A stretch of 12,487 nt of DNA, from positions 21,361 to 33,847 of the forward strand of contig DBCP01000019.1 in NCBI GenBank assembly GCA_002293105.1, given 5' to 3'. Both the position numbers and the translations under genes were made by a program. The notes under the pieces were generated by a model. The model worked only from the letters and a program-made list of their open reading frames with translations. It searched no databases and was not told the DNA's origin. This DNA comes from Bacteroidetes bacterium UBA955 (lineage in GTDB: Bacteria; Bacteroidota; Bacteroidia; NS11-12g; UBA955). Shown one piece after another: positions 1 to 7,236 of the stretch (its first letter is position 1; every line of letters starts with the position of its first letter).

Positions 1-43
1 ACTAAATTCTCAGCAAATCACCCTGATTTAACATTTTGTTTAC

Positions 44-74
44 TTGCTTTTAACTGAGTGCGAGCGTATTATTG
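44..74 (+). promoter_or_regulatory. Possible promoter of the exbB-exbD-exbD-tonB operon
   Basis: A TTG at 44-46 is followed after 20 bases by TATTATTG at 67-74. This resembles the Bacteroidota housekeeping promoter (TTTG about 19-21 bases before TAnnTTTG), with one mismatch in the -7 element. The predicted transcription start would leave a leader of about 25 bases before the exbB ATG. The rest of bases 1-104 is AT-rich and shows no gene. Confidence 0.4.
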
Positions 75-104
75 CATCTTCATAAATAGAAACATTCAAT
101 CATT

Positions 105-920
105 ATGACTAATAACAACACAAAATCAGGAAGCAGCCCATTGATGGCTTATTTCTCAGGCCTTGCCATTTTGTTTGCCATTGCCGCAGGGTACTCAATT
201 TACATCTTCTTGTTGGGAAATCCAGCCAACTTCGAAGACGGTGACGTAGCTAAAGGACATCCTTTGGGATTGTTGGGTATCATCTATCGTGGTGGTATTG
301 CCATCGTACCTTTGCTGATTGCCGTGAACATCACTGTAATTTTGATTGCCATTGAGCGTTTCATCACTTTGTCTGCCGCTTCAGGTCGTGGTAATGCCAC
401 AGAATTTGTTCGTAGCATGCAAGGTTTGTTGGCCAAAAACGATATCGACGGTGCCATTGCTGCTTGCGACAAGCAACGTGGTTCTTTGGCGAACGTGGTT
501 CGTTCAGGTTTGACCCGCTACAAAGTAGTTGCTGCCAAAACTGATTTGGATCGCGACGAAAAGAAAGCAGCCATTGAAAAAGAATTGGAAGAAGCCACCA
601 GCTTGGAATTGCCCATGTTGTCTAAGAACTTGGTCATTGTTTCTACTTGTGCTTCTATTGGTACGTTGATCGGTTTGATCGGTACAGTATTCGGTATGAT
701 TCGTGCGTTTGCAGCGTTGGCTAACTCTGGTGCGCCTGATACGGCTGCGTTGGCAACAGGTATCTCTGAGGCATTGGTAAACACTGCCTTCGGTATCATC
801 GGTTCTACTTTGGCGATTATCAGCTATAACTACTTCACCAACCGCATTGATGGTATGACCCATAGCATGGATGAAGCTGGTTACTCTATCGTGTCTAACT
901 TCCAGGCGAACCACGGTTAA
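105..920 (+). CDS. exbB: ExbB/TolQ/MotA-family proton channel protein
   Basis: Inner-membrane proton-channel subunit that, with ExbD, converts the proton motive force into movement of TonB for outer-membrane import. The 271-residue protein has a short polar N-terminus, a hydrophobic helix at about 12-37, a second at 65-89, a cytoplasmic loop of about 85 residues, and the family core of two helices at about 174-198 and 219-244. The core carries GTLIGLIGTVFGM (186-198) and NTAFGIIGS (226-234); T194 and T227 sit where the pore threonines of E. coli ExbB lie. The family core normally has three helices, so the first one is an extra N-terminal helix, as I recall seeing in Bacteroidota homologues. 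The ATG follows an A/T-rich leader without a Shine-Dalgarno sequence. It heads an operon with two exbD genes and tonB. Assignment to ExbB rather than TolQ rests on that context. Confidence 0.93.
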   Translation: MTNNNTKSGSSPLMAYFSGLAILFAIAAGYSIYIFLLGNPANFEDGDVAKGHPLGLLGIIYRGGIAIVPLLIAVNITVILIAIERFITLSAASGRGNATEFVRSMQGLLAKNDIDGAIAACDKQRGSLANVVRSGLTRYKVVAAKTDLDRDEKKAAIEKELEEATSLELPMLSKNLVIVSTCASIGTLIGLIGTVFGMIRAFAALANSGAPDTAALATGISEALVNTAFGIIGSTLAIISYNYFTNRIDGMTHSMDEAGYSIVSNFQANHG

Positions 921-978
921 TCCCCGTCGTTTACCTTTTCGGTTTAACCCGTATTAAGACCCGTTAAAAAAAACGAAC

Positions 979-1650
979 ATGCCAAAAGTTAGTATGCCCC
1001 GTTCCACCCCTTCATTGGATATGACGCCAATGGTGGATTTGGCATTCCTTCTGGTAACGTTCTTTATGTTAACCTCGAGTTTCCGTGCTCCTGAACCTGT
1101 TTTCGTAGACCCTCCAACATCAACCACCGAAGACCAAATTCCAAAACAAGTGTTTTTGGTGACTGTGGATGATAAAGGACGGGTTTTCATCGATCTAACC
1201 AACCCTGCTGTAAAAGAGTTGGTGTTGAAAGACATGATGCGCGATTTCAAGGTGAAAATGAGCGGTGAGGACGTAAAGAAATTTGCCGGTGCAGGTCCAG
1301 TAGGACTGAAGATGGAATCCATCCCCGCCTATTTGGAATTAGATGTCAATGAACGCATGAAGGTTGAACAATCTGGCGTACCCTATGATACAGTGAACAT
1401 CAAAAAGAGTCAGCTGTACCACTGGGCCTACAACACCCGATTGCGCGCCCACAATGATTTCAACGATCGCAAAGACGAAGCTGAAAAGCGCGGCTTGGCG
1501 TTCGACAAAGAAAACTACATCCAATTTGCGGTAAAAGCTGATGGAAAAACAAAATATAATGTGTTAAAACATGTTATACAGGTATTCCGTGAGGCCAAAG
1601 TAAAGAATTTTCAGATGATAACCGGTTTGGAAGCCAAACCCAATGATTAA
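979..1650 (+). CDS. exbD: ExbD family protein, first copy, with enlarged periplasmic domain
   Basis: Proton-conducting partner of ExbB, anchored by one N-terminal helix and reaching into the periplasm. Residues 14-33 carry the ExbD signature DMTPMVDLAFLLVTFF; D20 corresponds to the essential membrane aspartate (D25 of E. coli ExbD). The periplasmic domain begins as usual (VFLVTVDDKGRVFID, about 58-72) and ends as usual (FAVKADGKTKYNVLKHVIQ, about 183-201). Between them, about residues 90-178, is a charged stretch absent from ordinary ExbD proteins, which explains 223 residues against about 140 in E. coli. The gene lies 58 bases after exbB and 19 before the second exbD. The two ExbD proteins are clearly different, so they may form a mixed dimer inside the ExbB ring; that is inference. 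Confidence 0.92.
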   Translation: MPKVSMPRSTPSLDMTPMVDLAFLLVTFFMLTSSFRAPEPVFVDPPTSTTEDQIPKQVFLVTVDDKGRVFIDLTNPAVKELVLKDMMRDFKVKMSGEDVKKFAGAGPVGLKMESIPAYLELDVNERMKVEQSGVPYDTVNIKKSQLYHWAYNTRLRAHNDFNDRKDEAEKRGLAFDKENYIQFAVKADGKTKYNVLKHVIQVFREAKVKNFQMITGLEAKPND

Positions 1651-1655
1651 AAGAT

Positions 1656-1660
1656 AGGAG
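1656..1660 (+). promoter_or_regulatory. Shine-Dalgarno-like AGGAG before the second exbD
   Basis: AGGAG lies nine bases before the ATG at 1670. It is noted because Bacteroidota ribosomes generally sequester the anti-Shine-Dalgarno sequence and most genes in this window lack such a motif. Confidence 0.4.
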
Positions 1661-1669
1661 AGATAAACC

Positions 1670-2305
1670 ATGGCAGAAATTCAATCGAATGGTGGCGGAG
1701 GCGACGGTGGTAAAAAAAGAGCCAAAAAACAGAGTACCAAAGTGGATATGACCCCTTTGGTGGATTTGGCTTTCTTGCTACTTACGTTCTTCGTACTTAC
1801 CTCAACTTTCTCTCAACCCAAAGTGTTGAGAATGATCTTCCCTGAAAAATTGGATGAAAAAGATCTGAAAAACATGAAACAACCCGAGGTGAAAGATGGT
1901 ATTACCATTTTGCTTACCCGAGAAAATCGTGTTTTTTGGTATCGCGGTGCCCTGAACGATAAAACCGTTTTGGAAGAAACCGATTTTACCAAGAACGGAT
2001 TGCGTAAAGTGTTGGTAGAGAATAACTTATCTCTGCTAACCCAATTGCGTGATTTCGAAAAACAAATGAACAAAATCGATGATAAAGATACTGCCAAGCG
2101 CAATGCCATCGATGCCAAAGTAAAGCAAGCGCAACGCGATTCTAAGTTGGTGGTGTTGTTGAAAAACGACGATGAAGCTACTTACAGAAACGTGATTGAC
2201 GTGATGGATGAATTCATGATCTGTCAGATTGCCAAATACTTTGCCGTTGATGAAGGCATGGCCCCCTTGGAAAAGAAGCTCATCGCCCAGAAACTTAAAT
2301 CCTAA
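1670..2305 (+). CDS. exbD: ExbD family protein, second copy
   Basis: Second ExbD-type subunit of the TonB motor, 211 residues. A Gly-rich, basic cytoplasmic N-terminus (about 1-24) precedes the signature VDMTPLVDLAFLLLTFF at 25-41, with D32 in the position of the essential membrane aspartate. The periplasmic part starts with a strand (GITILLTRENRVFWYRG, about 77-93), contains a charged, probably helical segment (about 120-158), and returns to the fold with LVVLLKNDDEATYRNVIDVM (160-179). The segment between differs from that of the first ExbD in length and sequence, so this is a divergent paralogue rather than a recent duplicate. It ends five bases before tonB, which points to coupled translation. 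Confidence 0.92.
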   Translation: MAEIQSNGGGGDGGKKRAKKQSTKVDMTPLVDLAFLLLTFFVLTSTFSQPKVLRMIFPEKLDEKDLKNMKQPEVKDGITILLTRENRVFWYRGALNDKTVLEETDFTKNGLRKVLVENNLSLLTQLRDFEKQMNKIDDKDTAKRNAIDAKVKQAQRDSKLVVLLKNDDEATYRNVIDVMDEFMICQIAKYFAVDEGMAPLEKKLIAQKLKS

Positions 2306-2310
2306 ACGCT

Positions 2311-3126
2311 ATGTCTGAAAATTTGATGAACAAATGGGACCAAGTGCAATCCCCAGGGCGCAATGAACTGGTGTTTGCCAACCGATTCAAAGAATACGGA
2401 GCTTACCAAATTCGTAGTCAGTTTAGTAAAAACCAATCTTTAGCAACGTTGATTGCTCTTTCTGTGACAGCATTGTTTGCTGCGATGCCCATCATCGTGG
2501 ATCATTTTTTCCCCAAAGATAATGAGACAAAAACACAGTTGAAGGTGACCAATATTGATGATGTTAAGGCACCTGAAGAAGAAGAGGAAAAAGAGCCTGA
2601 GAAGCCAAAAATTGAAGAGCCGGAACCCGAAGTGGCTGCACAGCAGTATGTTGTGCCAAAAATCAACCCTGATGCTGCGAGTGATGCCGTAATCATCCCA
2701 CCCGATGAAATCAAAACTGCAGGAAAGAAAACGGTTGAGGGCGAGGAGGACTTTGAAGCCCCCGATTTTAAAGATGACGGTGGAGCAAGCGGTGGCGGTG
2801 GTGATCAAATCGCAACCAATGTGCAAATCAAAGCCAATTTCCCCGGTGGTGAGGCTGCCTTTCGTTCATACGTTGAAGGCGAATTCCAATATCCACCACG
2901 ATGCTTTGAAGAAGGTATCAACGGAGCGGTATTGCTGCGTTTCGCTGTAGACGAAGCAGGTAGAATTTCTCGCGTTCAAGCCATTGAAGAAACCAAGAGT
3001 TGTCCTGAATTTACCACCGAAGCCATTCGCGTGTTGAAGAGGTCGCCCCGCTGGGTGCCCGGACAAAATAACGGTGCATTCTTGAAGTCGTGGCGTGAAA
3101 TCCCCATTAAATTGGCGGTGGAGTAA
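2311..3126 (+). CDS. tonB: TonB energy transducer
   Basis: Links the ExbB/ExbD motor to TonB-dependent outer-membrane receptors. The 271-residue protein has a Bacteroidota-type cytoplasmic segment (NRFKEYGAYQIRSQ, about 24-37), one membrane helix (about 43-65), a periplasmic linker and a C-terminal TonB domain (about 176-271) with FPGG at 177-180, EFQYPP at 191-196, GINGAVLLRFAVDEAGRIS at 202-220, SPRWVPGQ at 245-252 and a final IPIKL strand. The linker is dominated by glutamate (a run of acidic residues at 86-108) and a Gly/Asp patch at 155-165, rather than the Pro-Lys repeats of proteobacterial TonB. Two cysteines, C198 and C231, lie in the C-terminal domain. It is the last gene of the operon, followed at once by a strong terminator. 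Confidence 0.93.
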   Translation: MSENLMNKWDQVQSPGRNELVFANRFKEYGAYQIRSQFSKNQSLATLIALSVTALFAAMPIIVDHFFPKDNETKTQLKVTNIDDVKAPEEEEEKEPEKPKIEEPEPEVAAQQYVVPKINPDAASDAVIIPPDEIKTAGKKTVEGEEDFEAPDFKDDGGASGGGGDQIATNVQIKANFPGGEAAFRSYVEGEFQYPPRCFEEGINGAVLLRFAVDEAGRISRVQAIEETKSCPEFTTEAIRVLKRSPRWVPGQNNGAFLKSWREIPIKLAVE

Positions 3127-3142
3127 CCAAAAGAAATTGTTC

Positions 3143-3173
3143 AAAAAAGGCGGGCCAATGGCCCGCCTTTTTT
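3143..3173 (+). terminator. Strong intrinsic terminator after tonB
   Basis: A perfect inverted repeat: six A, GGCGGGCC, loop AAT, GGCCCGCC, six T. The GC part is eight base pairs with a three-base loop, and the flanking A and T runs can extend the stem to 14 pairs. The A run also makes it work on paper in the opposite direction, but no convergent gene is present. Confidence 0.93.
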
Positions 3174-3209
3174 GTTTGTTTTTCTCCTGCCGAATTTCTC
3201 CCGACTGAT

Positions 3210-3217
3210 TATCTTTG
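3210..3217 (+). promoter_or_regulatory. Bacteroidota -7 promoter element of the ABC ATPase gene
   Basis: TATCTTTG matches the TAnnTTTG consensus exactly. It lies just downstream of the tonB terminator and six bases before the ATG at 3224. No good TTTG is found 19-21 bases upstream. Transcription would start only two or three bases before 3224, giving an almost leaderless mRNA, or eight bases before the alternative ATG at 3230. Confidence 0.5.
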
Positions 3218-3223
3218 TTCACC

Positions 3224-4717
3224 ATGAGTATGCCTGCACTACTAACCATTCGGGATCTTCGTATCCATGCAGGCAATAACCAACTTTTACACCTGCCCCT
3301 ATTAACACTCAACGAAGGTGAACTTCATGGTGTGATCGGCGAAAGTGGCAGCGGTAAGTCTTTGACCCTTTTTGTGGTACTCGGACTCATCGCCCCGCAA
3401 TTGAAAGTACAAGGCTCTGTGGTGTTTCAAGGCAAAGAATTAATTAATCTATCGCCAAACGATTGGTTGTCCATTCGCGGCAAACAAATTGGCATGGTTT
3501 TCCAAGAGCCAATGTCGGCCCTAAATCCCCAGATGCGCTGCGGAAAGCAATTGTTGGAATCTGCCCTAATCCATCAGCCAAACAAAGAAAAAGCCCAGGC
3601 CTTGGTGAATCAGAAACTGGATCAGTTGGGTCTGGGTGAACTCAAAGAAAGAATATTGCAAGCATTTCCCCACCAATTGAGTGGCGGACAGCGACAGCGT
3701 GTGATGATTGCCATGGCATGCGTTCACGAGCCTCCGTTGATTTTGGCCGATGAGCCCACTACGGCCCTAGATAGCGTGGCTCGTGCCCAAGTTATGGATG
3801 ATTTGCAAAGGGTATGCAGGCAACAAGGCAGTGCGCTTTTATGGGTTAGTCACGAACTTGATTTGGTCCAACGATATGCCGAGTGTATCACCGTGCTGAA
3901 AAAAGGGGAGTGCATCGATCAAGGGTCTACCCAAGCGGTTTTGGGAGAAGGCGCAAAGCCCTATGTCAAGGAACTACTCGGTGCGATGCCCCATGGAAAG
4001 TGGGTTTGTGCTGTTGAGGCAGAAGAGCCTGTTTTAAAGTTACAAGCACTATCAAAAATATACGGCGATGGCCAGTTCAAAGTATCGGCCCTCAATGGAT
4101 TTGATGAAACCCTCAGGCCAGGCGAAACCCTGTCAGTGGTTGGATTGTCCGGCTCTGGAAAAAGCACTCTGGCCAAATTGTTGGTTTCCCTTGAAACGCC
4201 AACCGGGGGTAAGGTTTTGTTGAACGGAAAGTCGATACCCGCGAAGCCACCCACCGGCATTCAAATGGTTTTTCAAGACCCTTACGCATCGTTGAATCCC
4301 AATTACAAGGCAATTGATGCGGTGAAAGAAGTTGTCGCTTTCGTGGATGCATCGGCAAAAGCTGCAGGAACTACCGAAGATATCGCGATGAAATTGCTCA
4401 CAGAGGTGGGATTTGATCTGAGATTGAGTCAAGCCTATCCCCACCAAATGAGTGGTGGACAGCGACAGCGTTTGTGCATCGCGCGGGCTTTGGCATCGAA
4501 TCCGAAAGTGCTCATTTTGGACGAAGCGGTGGCCGCATTGGATCCTTTGGTGCAGAAACAAGTCCTTGATTTGTTGATCCATTTGCAACGCGAGCGAAAA
4601 TTGGCTTACTTGTTTATTACCCACAATTTGGAGGTAGCGGAGGCGATATCGCATCGCATTGTGTTTCTGGAAAAAGGCGAAAAAAAGCCCCTGCCAGCCG
4701 ATTGGATTCGGGGTTAA
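3224..4717 (+). CDS. Double ABC-type ATPase, oligopeptide/dipeptide transporter family (YejF-like)
   Basis: Predicted cytoplasmic ATPase carrying both nucleotide-binding domains of a peptide- or nickel-type ABC importer in one chain of 497 residues. Domain 1: Walker A GESGSGKS 39-46, Q-loop Q94, signature LSGGQ 152-156, Walker B LILADE 172-177, switch histidine H210. Domain 2: Walker A GLSGSGKS 307-314, Q351, signature MSGGQ 409-413, Walker B LILDE 430-434, H467. All catalytic motifs are intact. E. coli YejF has the same arrangement at about 530 residues. I chose the ATG at 3224 because it follows the -7 box most closely; ATG 3230 is equally possible, and a TTG at 3215 lies inside the promoter box and is unlikely. 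No permease or binding protein is adjacent, so substrate and direction of transport are unknown. Confidence 0.9.
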   Translation: MSMPALLTIRDLRIHAGNNQLLHLPLLTLNEGELHGVIGESGSGKSLTLFVVLGLIAPQLKVQGSVVFQGKELINLSPNDWLSIRGKQIGMVFQEPMSALNPQMRCGKQLLESALIHQPNKEKAQALVNQKLDQLGLGELKERILQAFPHQLSGGQRQRVMIAMACVHEPPLILADEPTTALDSVARAQVMDDLQRVCRQQGSALLWVSHELDLVQRYAECITVLKKGECIDQGSTQAVLGEGAKPYVKELLGAMPHGKWVCAVEAEEPVLKLQALSKIYGDGQFKVSALNGFDETLRPGETLSVVGLSGSGKSTLAKLLVSLETPTGGKVLLNGKSIPAKPPTGIQMVFQDPYASLNPNYKAIDAVKEVVAFVDASAKAAGTTEDIAMKLLTEVGFDLRLSQAYPHQMSGGQRQRLCIARALASNPKVLILDEAVAALDPLVQKQVLDLLIHLQRERKLAYLFITHNLEVAEAISHRIVFLEKGEKKPLPADWIRG

Positions 4718-4851
4718 TATTGCTCGGTTTTTGGGATTTTCCATGCTGCGACCTTGGCTCGTATTTTTTTTGTAATTGATTGTAAAGCAAATGGTTAAAT
4801 ATGAGTGTTTGTTTTATTGAACAAGGGTGGATGTGTGCATACGATGATCAC

Positions 4852-4879
4852 TTTGACCTTGCGTTCTGTTGTATCATTG
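4852..4879 (+). promoter_or_regulatory. Possible promoter of the LysM gene
   Basis: TATCATTG at 4872-4879 differs from TAnnTTTG by one base, in the same position as the element before exbB. A TTTG at 4852-4855 lies 16 bases upstream, which is shorter than usual. The ATG at 4884 is four bases after the element. The 166-base gap after the ABC gene shows no other gene, and a T8 run at 4764-4771 has no good stem before it. Confidence 0.25.
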
Positions 4880-4883
4880 TTGT

Positions 4884-5933
4884 ATGATCCACTGGATAAA
4901 CAATTCCCGCAATTCAGCGCTCACTGCGTTCGCGCTATGTGCATTGATGATGCCTATACAAGCCCAAGCGCAAACCCAAGTTCAAGTTCAAGTTTCAAAT
5001 GAGCCCACAATTGCGCAGCCCCAGCCGACAGCTGCCGCTTCTGAAATGGTCATTGAATTGGAACACAAAGTAAAAAAAGGGGAAACGCTCTATGCCATCG
5101 GAAAGCACTACCATTGTTCAGTGGCTGAGTTGCAAGCGCTCAACCCAGGTATTGGGATGTTGAAGCCTGGGATGAAGGTAAAAGTGAAACAGCGGACAAA
5201 AATGCCGGTGAAAACTCCGCCGATAGCGGCACCACAACTAAATCCATTGGCGGATCGAAAAAAAGAAGTGCCCGTGGCCATCGCCACGTTGCCTGAAGTG
5301 CCCGAAAACGTGATAGACCATGTCGTGGAAAAGGGACAGAGTCTTTACAGTATTTCCAAAAAGTATGGGGTGAGTATCGCGGAAATAAAAACCATCAACA
5401 AACTCAATTCAGATCAATTGTCGATCAATCAAAAATTATGGATCCCCAATAAATCAGTGACGGCGGAAGCAATTGCCACCAATACTACCCCAAAGTTCGC
5501 AGAAAGTCCCAACACCATGTCGAAACCCGATTCGGTATCCAAACAGTCGACCAATGTTGTTCCGGAACTACCTGCTGTTGCCAACCAAGGGGTATCCATC
5601 AAAGATTCTATGGACAACCAAGGTGGAATGCCAGAGCAGGTAGCTACCAAGTTGAAGACGTCTAACCTCAAGGAATATGAAAAGAAAGTAACCGCCCAAA
5701 TTGGTTACGAAGGCATGAAAGCCGATCGTTCTTGGGTGATGTTAAACAAACACAAAAAGGGTGAAGTGTTGGCCATTATCAATCCGGTGAACAAGAAAAT
5801 GGTGTATTGTACGGTGATTGGCGAACTGCCCGACAAAGGCAATAAGCACATCGCCATTTCACAGTCGGTGGCCGAGCGCTTGGGAATCACCGAGGCCAAT
5901 GCTACCTTGCGGGTTCGTTATGTGGCCCAATAA
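4884..5933 (+). CDS. Secreted protein with two LysM domains and a possible RlpA-like C-terminal domain
   Basis: Predicted periplasmic or surface protein that binds peptidoglycan. From ATG 4884 it has 349 residues: a signal peptide (about 1-29; hydrophobic ALTAFALCALMM, then AQA before the likely cut), a Gln-rich repeat (QAQAQTQVQVQV), LysM 1 at about 60-101 (HKVKKGETLYAIGKHY), a Pro-rich linker, LysM 2 at about 144-187 (HVVEKGQSLYSISKKYGVS), a Ser/Thr/Asn-rich linker, and a C-terminal domain at about 265-349. The last includes NPVNKKMVYCTVIGELP and IAISQSVAERLGI, which resemble the double-psi barrel of RlpA; the acidic catalytic residues are not obvious, so enzyme activity is doubtful. An upstream in-frame TTG at 4869 is rejected because ATG 4884 gives a cleaner signal peptide. 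It overlaps the next gene by 14 bases. Confidence 0.85.
   Translation: MIHWINNSRNSALTAFALCALMMPIQAQAQTQVQVQVSNEPTIAQPQPTAAASEMVIELEHKVKKGETLYAIGKHYHCSVAELQALNPGIGMLKPGMKVKVKQRTKMPVKTPPIAAPQLNPLADRKKEVPVAIATLPEVPENVIDHVVEKGQSLYSISKKYGVSIAEIKTINKLNSDQLSINQKLWIPNKSVTAEAIATNTTPKFAESPNTMSKPDSVSKQSTNVVPELPAVANQGVSIKDSMDNQGGMPEQVATKLKTSNLKEYEKKVTAQIGYEGMKADRSWVMLNKHKKGEVLAIINPVNKKMVYCTVIGELPDKGNKHIAISQSVAERLGITEANATLRVRYVAQ
4959..4994 (+). repeat. In-frame hexamer repeat in the LysM gene
   Basis: Six units of pattern CAA plus one codon (CAAGCC, CAAGCG, CAAACC, then CAAGTT three times) encode QAQAQTQVQVQV just after the signal peptide. The last three units are identical, so slippage would add or remove Gln-Val pairs without breaking the frame. 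Confidence 0.8.
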
Positions 5934-7236
5934 GGCGTTGTTAGAGAGGGATTTATGGCGTACCGACATCCTGTTGTGGGTGTCGTTGGGATTTGTACAT
6001 ATTTCCCCTGCGCTGTCGTCGATTGCGTTGGGGTTGTTTATTTTTCAGTTGGTTTTTGTCGGTGAAACGGTGCAGACGCCGGGCGTTCAGCGATGGGCGC
6101 TTTTTTTGATGGCGATGGCCTTGTGTTGGAACCTTTTGAGTTTGTGGGATAGTGCCCACACTGGGTTGGTGACCCAATCGTTTGTTTCGGATAAGGCGGC
6201 GGCCGACCTGCAAAAGATGGCCTTGGGGAAACTATTGATCAAATTGCCATGGATGATTGTTTTGGGGCTATATGCGGCTGGCCGCCGCCTCAATACTGTG
6301 CTGTATCGCGCATGGCCGGTGGTGGTTTTGCCATTGTTGTGGATTGGTGTGAGCAGCGTGATCCATTATTTTCAGCATCGCGCATTCTACGATCAAATGG
6401 TCCTAGAGAGCAAGCCCATTCCCTTGTATTCAACAGTGTACCATATCGAATTTGCGGTAATGATGGGTGGGGTGGTATTGCTTATGCTTCACGGCTTGAT
6501 GCAGGGTAAGGTGAAAGATGTGTTTTCTCGGAAGTTGCTTATCCTTGGTGTTATTATGCTGGTGGTTTGCATGCATATTCTGGGGTCGCGTACAGGGCTG
6601 ATTTTGCTCTATGCAGGTGGTTCAATGATGACGTTGTTGTTTTTGAAAAGGCAATTGAAGCAACTTGTGAAGGTGGTTTTGGCGGGACTGCTCTTGTTGG
6701 GTGGATTAACCATGCTACCGAGTGTCCAGAATCGCATCGCCAATACAATCGAAGATTTGAATACCACGGTGAATGGGGGTGATGTAACCCATCAGAGTTT
6801 TGGTCAGCGTTGGATTGCTTGGAATACGGCCGCGGCGCAATTGAAAAAACCTTTATCCGCAGTATTGGGGTATGGCGTGGGTGTGGATGATGTGCTCAGA
6901 GATGCGTATGATCAGTTATCGGTTCGGTTGGCGGAGCGACATCGGATTGGCGTACACAATCAGTGGCTGGAAGGGGCGATGCAATCCGGTTGGATATCGT
7001 TTTTGTCGATATTGCTTCTCGGATTTTTTGCTTTTGGCGATGGATCGTTGGGAGGAAAAACGGGAGGGCGGTCTGTTTGGCTCGCCTTGGTGATGGCGAT
7101 GATGTTTGAGAGTTTAATGGAGCGTCAGGCCGGCATATTGATGCTGATTGTGGTGTTTCAAGGACTAATGCATGAAAAAAATGGCAGTAATTCCGAAATA
7201 AAGACGGAATATGCTTTGAATGATGAAAATAAATAG
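5920..7236 (+). CDS. O-antigen ligase/polymerase family membrane protein (Wzy_C-like)
   Basis: Multi-spanning inner-membrane protein related to WaaL and Wzy, which join or polymerise lipid-linked glycans on the periplasmic face. From ATG 5920 it has 438 residues with about ten hydrophobic segments. Family marks are SRTG at 223-226 after a membrane helix, a long periplasmic region with GQRWIAWNTA (295-304) and GYGVG (317-321), HNQWLEGAMQSGW (346-358) whose histidine matches the conserved ligase residue, and FESLMERQAG near the end. The reading frame is open back to 5818, but that part lies inside the LysM gene and encodes no membrane-like sequence, so ATG 5920 is preferred; TTG 5938 is also possible. 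Ligase and polymerase cannot be told apart from sequence, and no sugar-transferase genes are nearby. Confidence 0.85.
   Translation: MWPNKALLERDLWRTDILLWVSLGFVHISPALSSIALGLFIFQLVFVGETVQTPGVQRWALFLMAMALCWNLLSLWDSAHTGLVTQSFVSDKAAADLQKMALGKLLIKLPWMIVLGLYAAGRRLNTVLYRAWPVVVLPLLWIGVSSVIHYFQHRAFYDQMVLESKPIPLYSTVYHIEFAVMMGGVVLLMLHGLMQGKVKDVFSRKLLILGVIMLVVCMHILGSRTGLILLYAGGSMMTLLFLKRQLKQLVKVVLAGLLLLGGLTMLPSVQNRIANTIEDLNTTVNGGDVTHQSFGQRWIAWNTAAAQLKKPLSAVLGYGVGVDDVLRDAYDQLSVRLAERHRIGVHNQWLEGAMQSGWISFLSILLLGFFAFGDGSLGGKTGGRSVWLALVMAMMFESLMERQAGILMLIVVFQGLMHEKNGSNSEIKTEYALNDENK

Noticed and set aside
921..978. Separate promoter (TACCTTTT at 932-939) or terminator between exbB and exbD.
   Set aside because: No -33 element at suitable distance, no clear hairpin, and the gene order argues for one operon.
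4764..4771. T8 run after the ABC ATPase gene as a terminator.
   Set aside because: The preceding bases (GCGACCTTGGCTCG) do not form a stable stem with a loop of permitted size.
4805..5002. Short plus-strand open frame upstream of and across the LysM gene start.
   Set aside because: It overlaps the signal peptide and hexamer repeat in another frame, and its end (NPSSSSSFK) is simply the repeat read out of frame.
5818..5919. Upstream extension of the O-antigen ligase-type gene.
   Set aside because: It overlaps the conserved end of the LysM gene, and its translation is not membrane-like; ATG 5920 gives a normal start.
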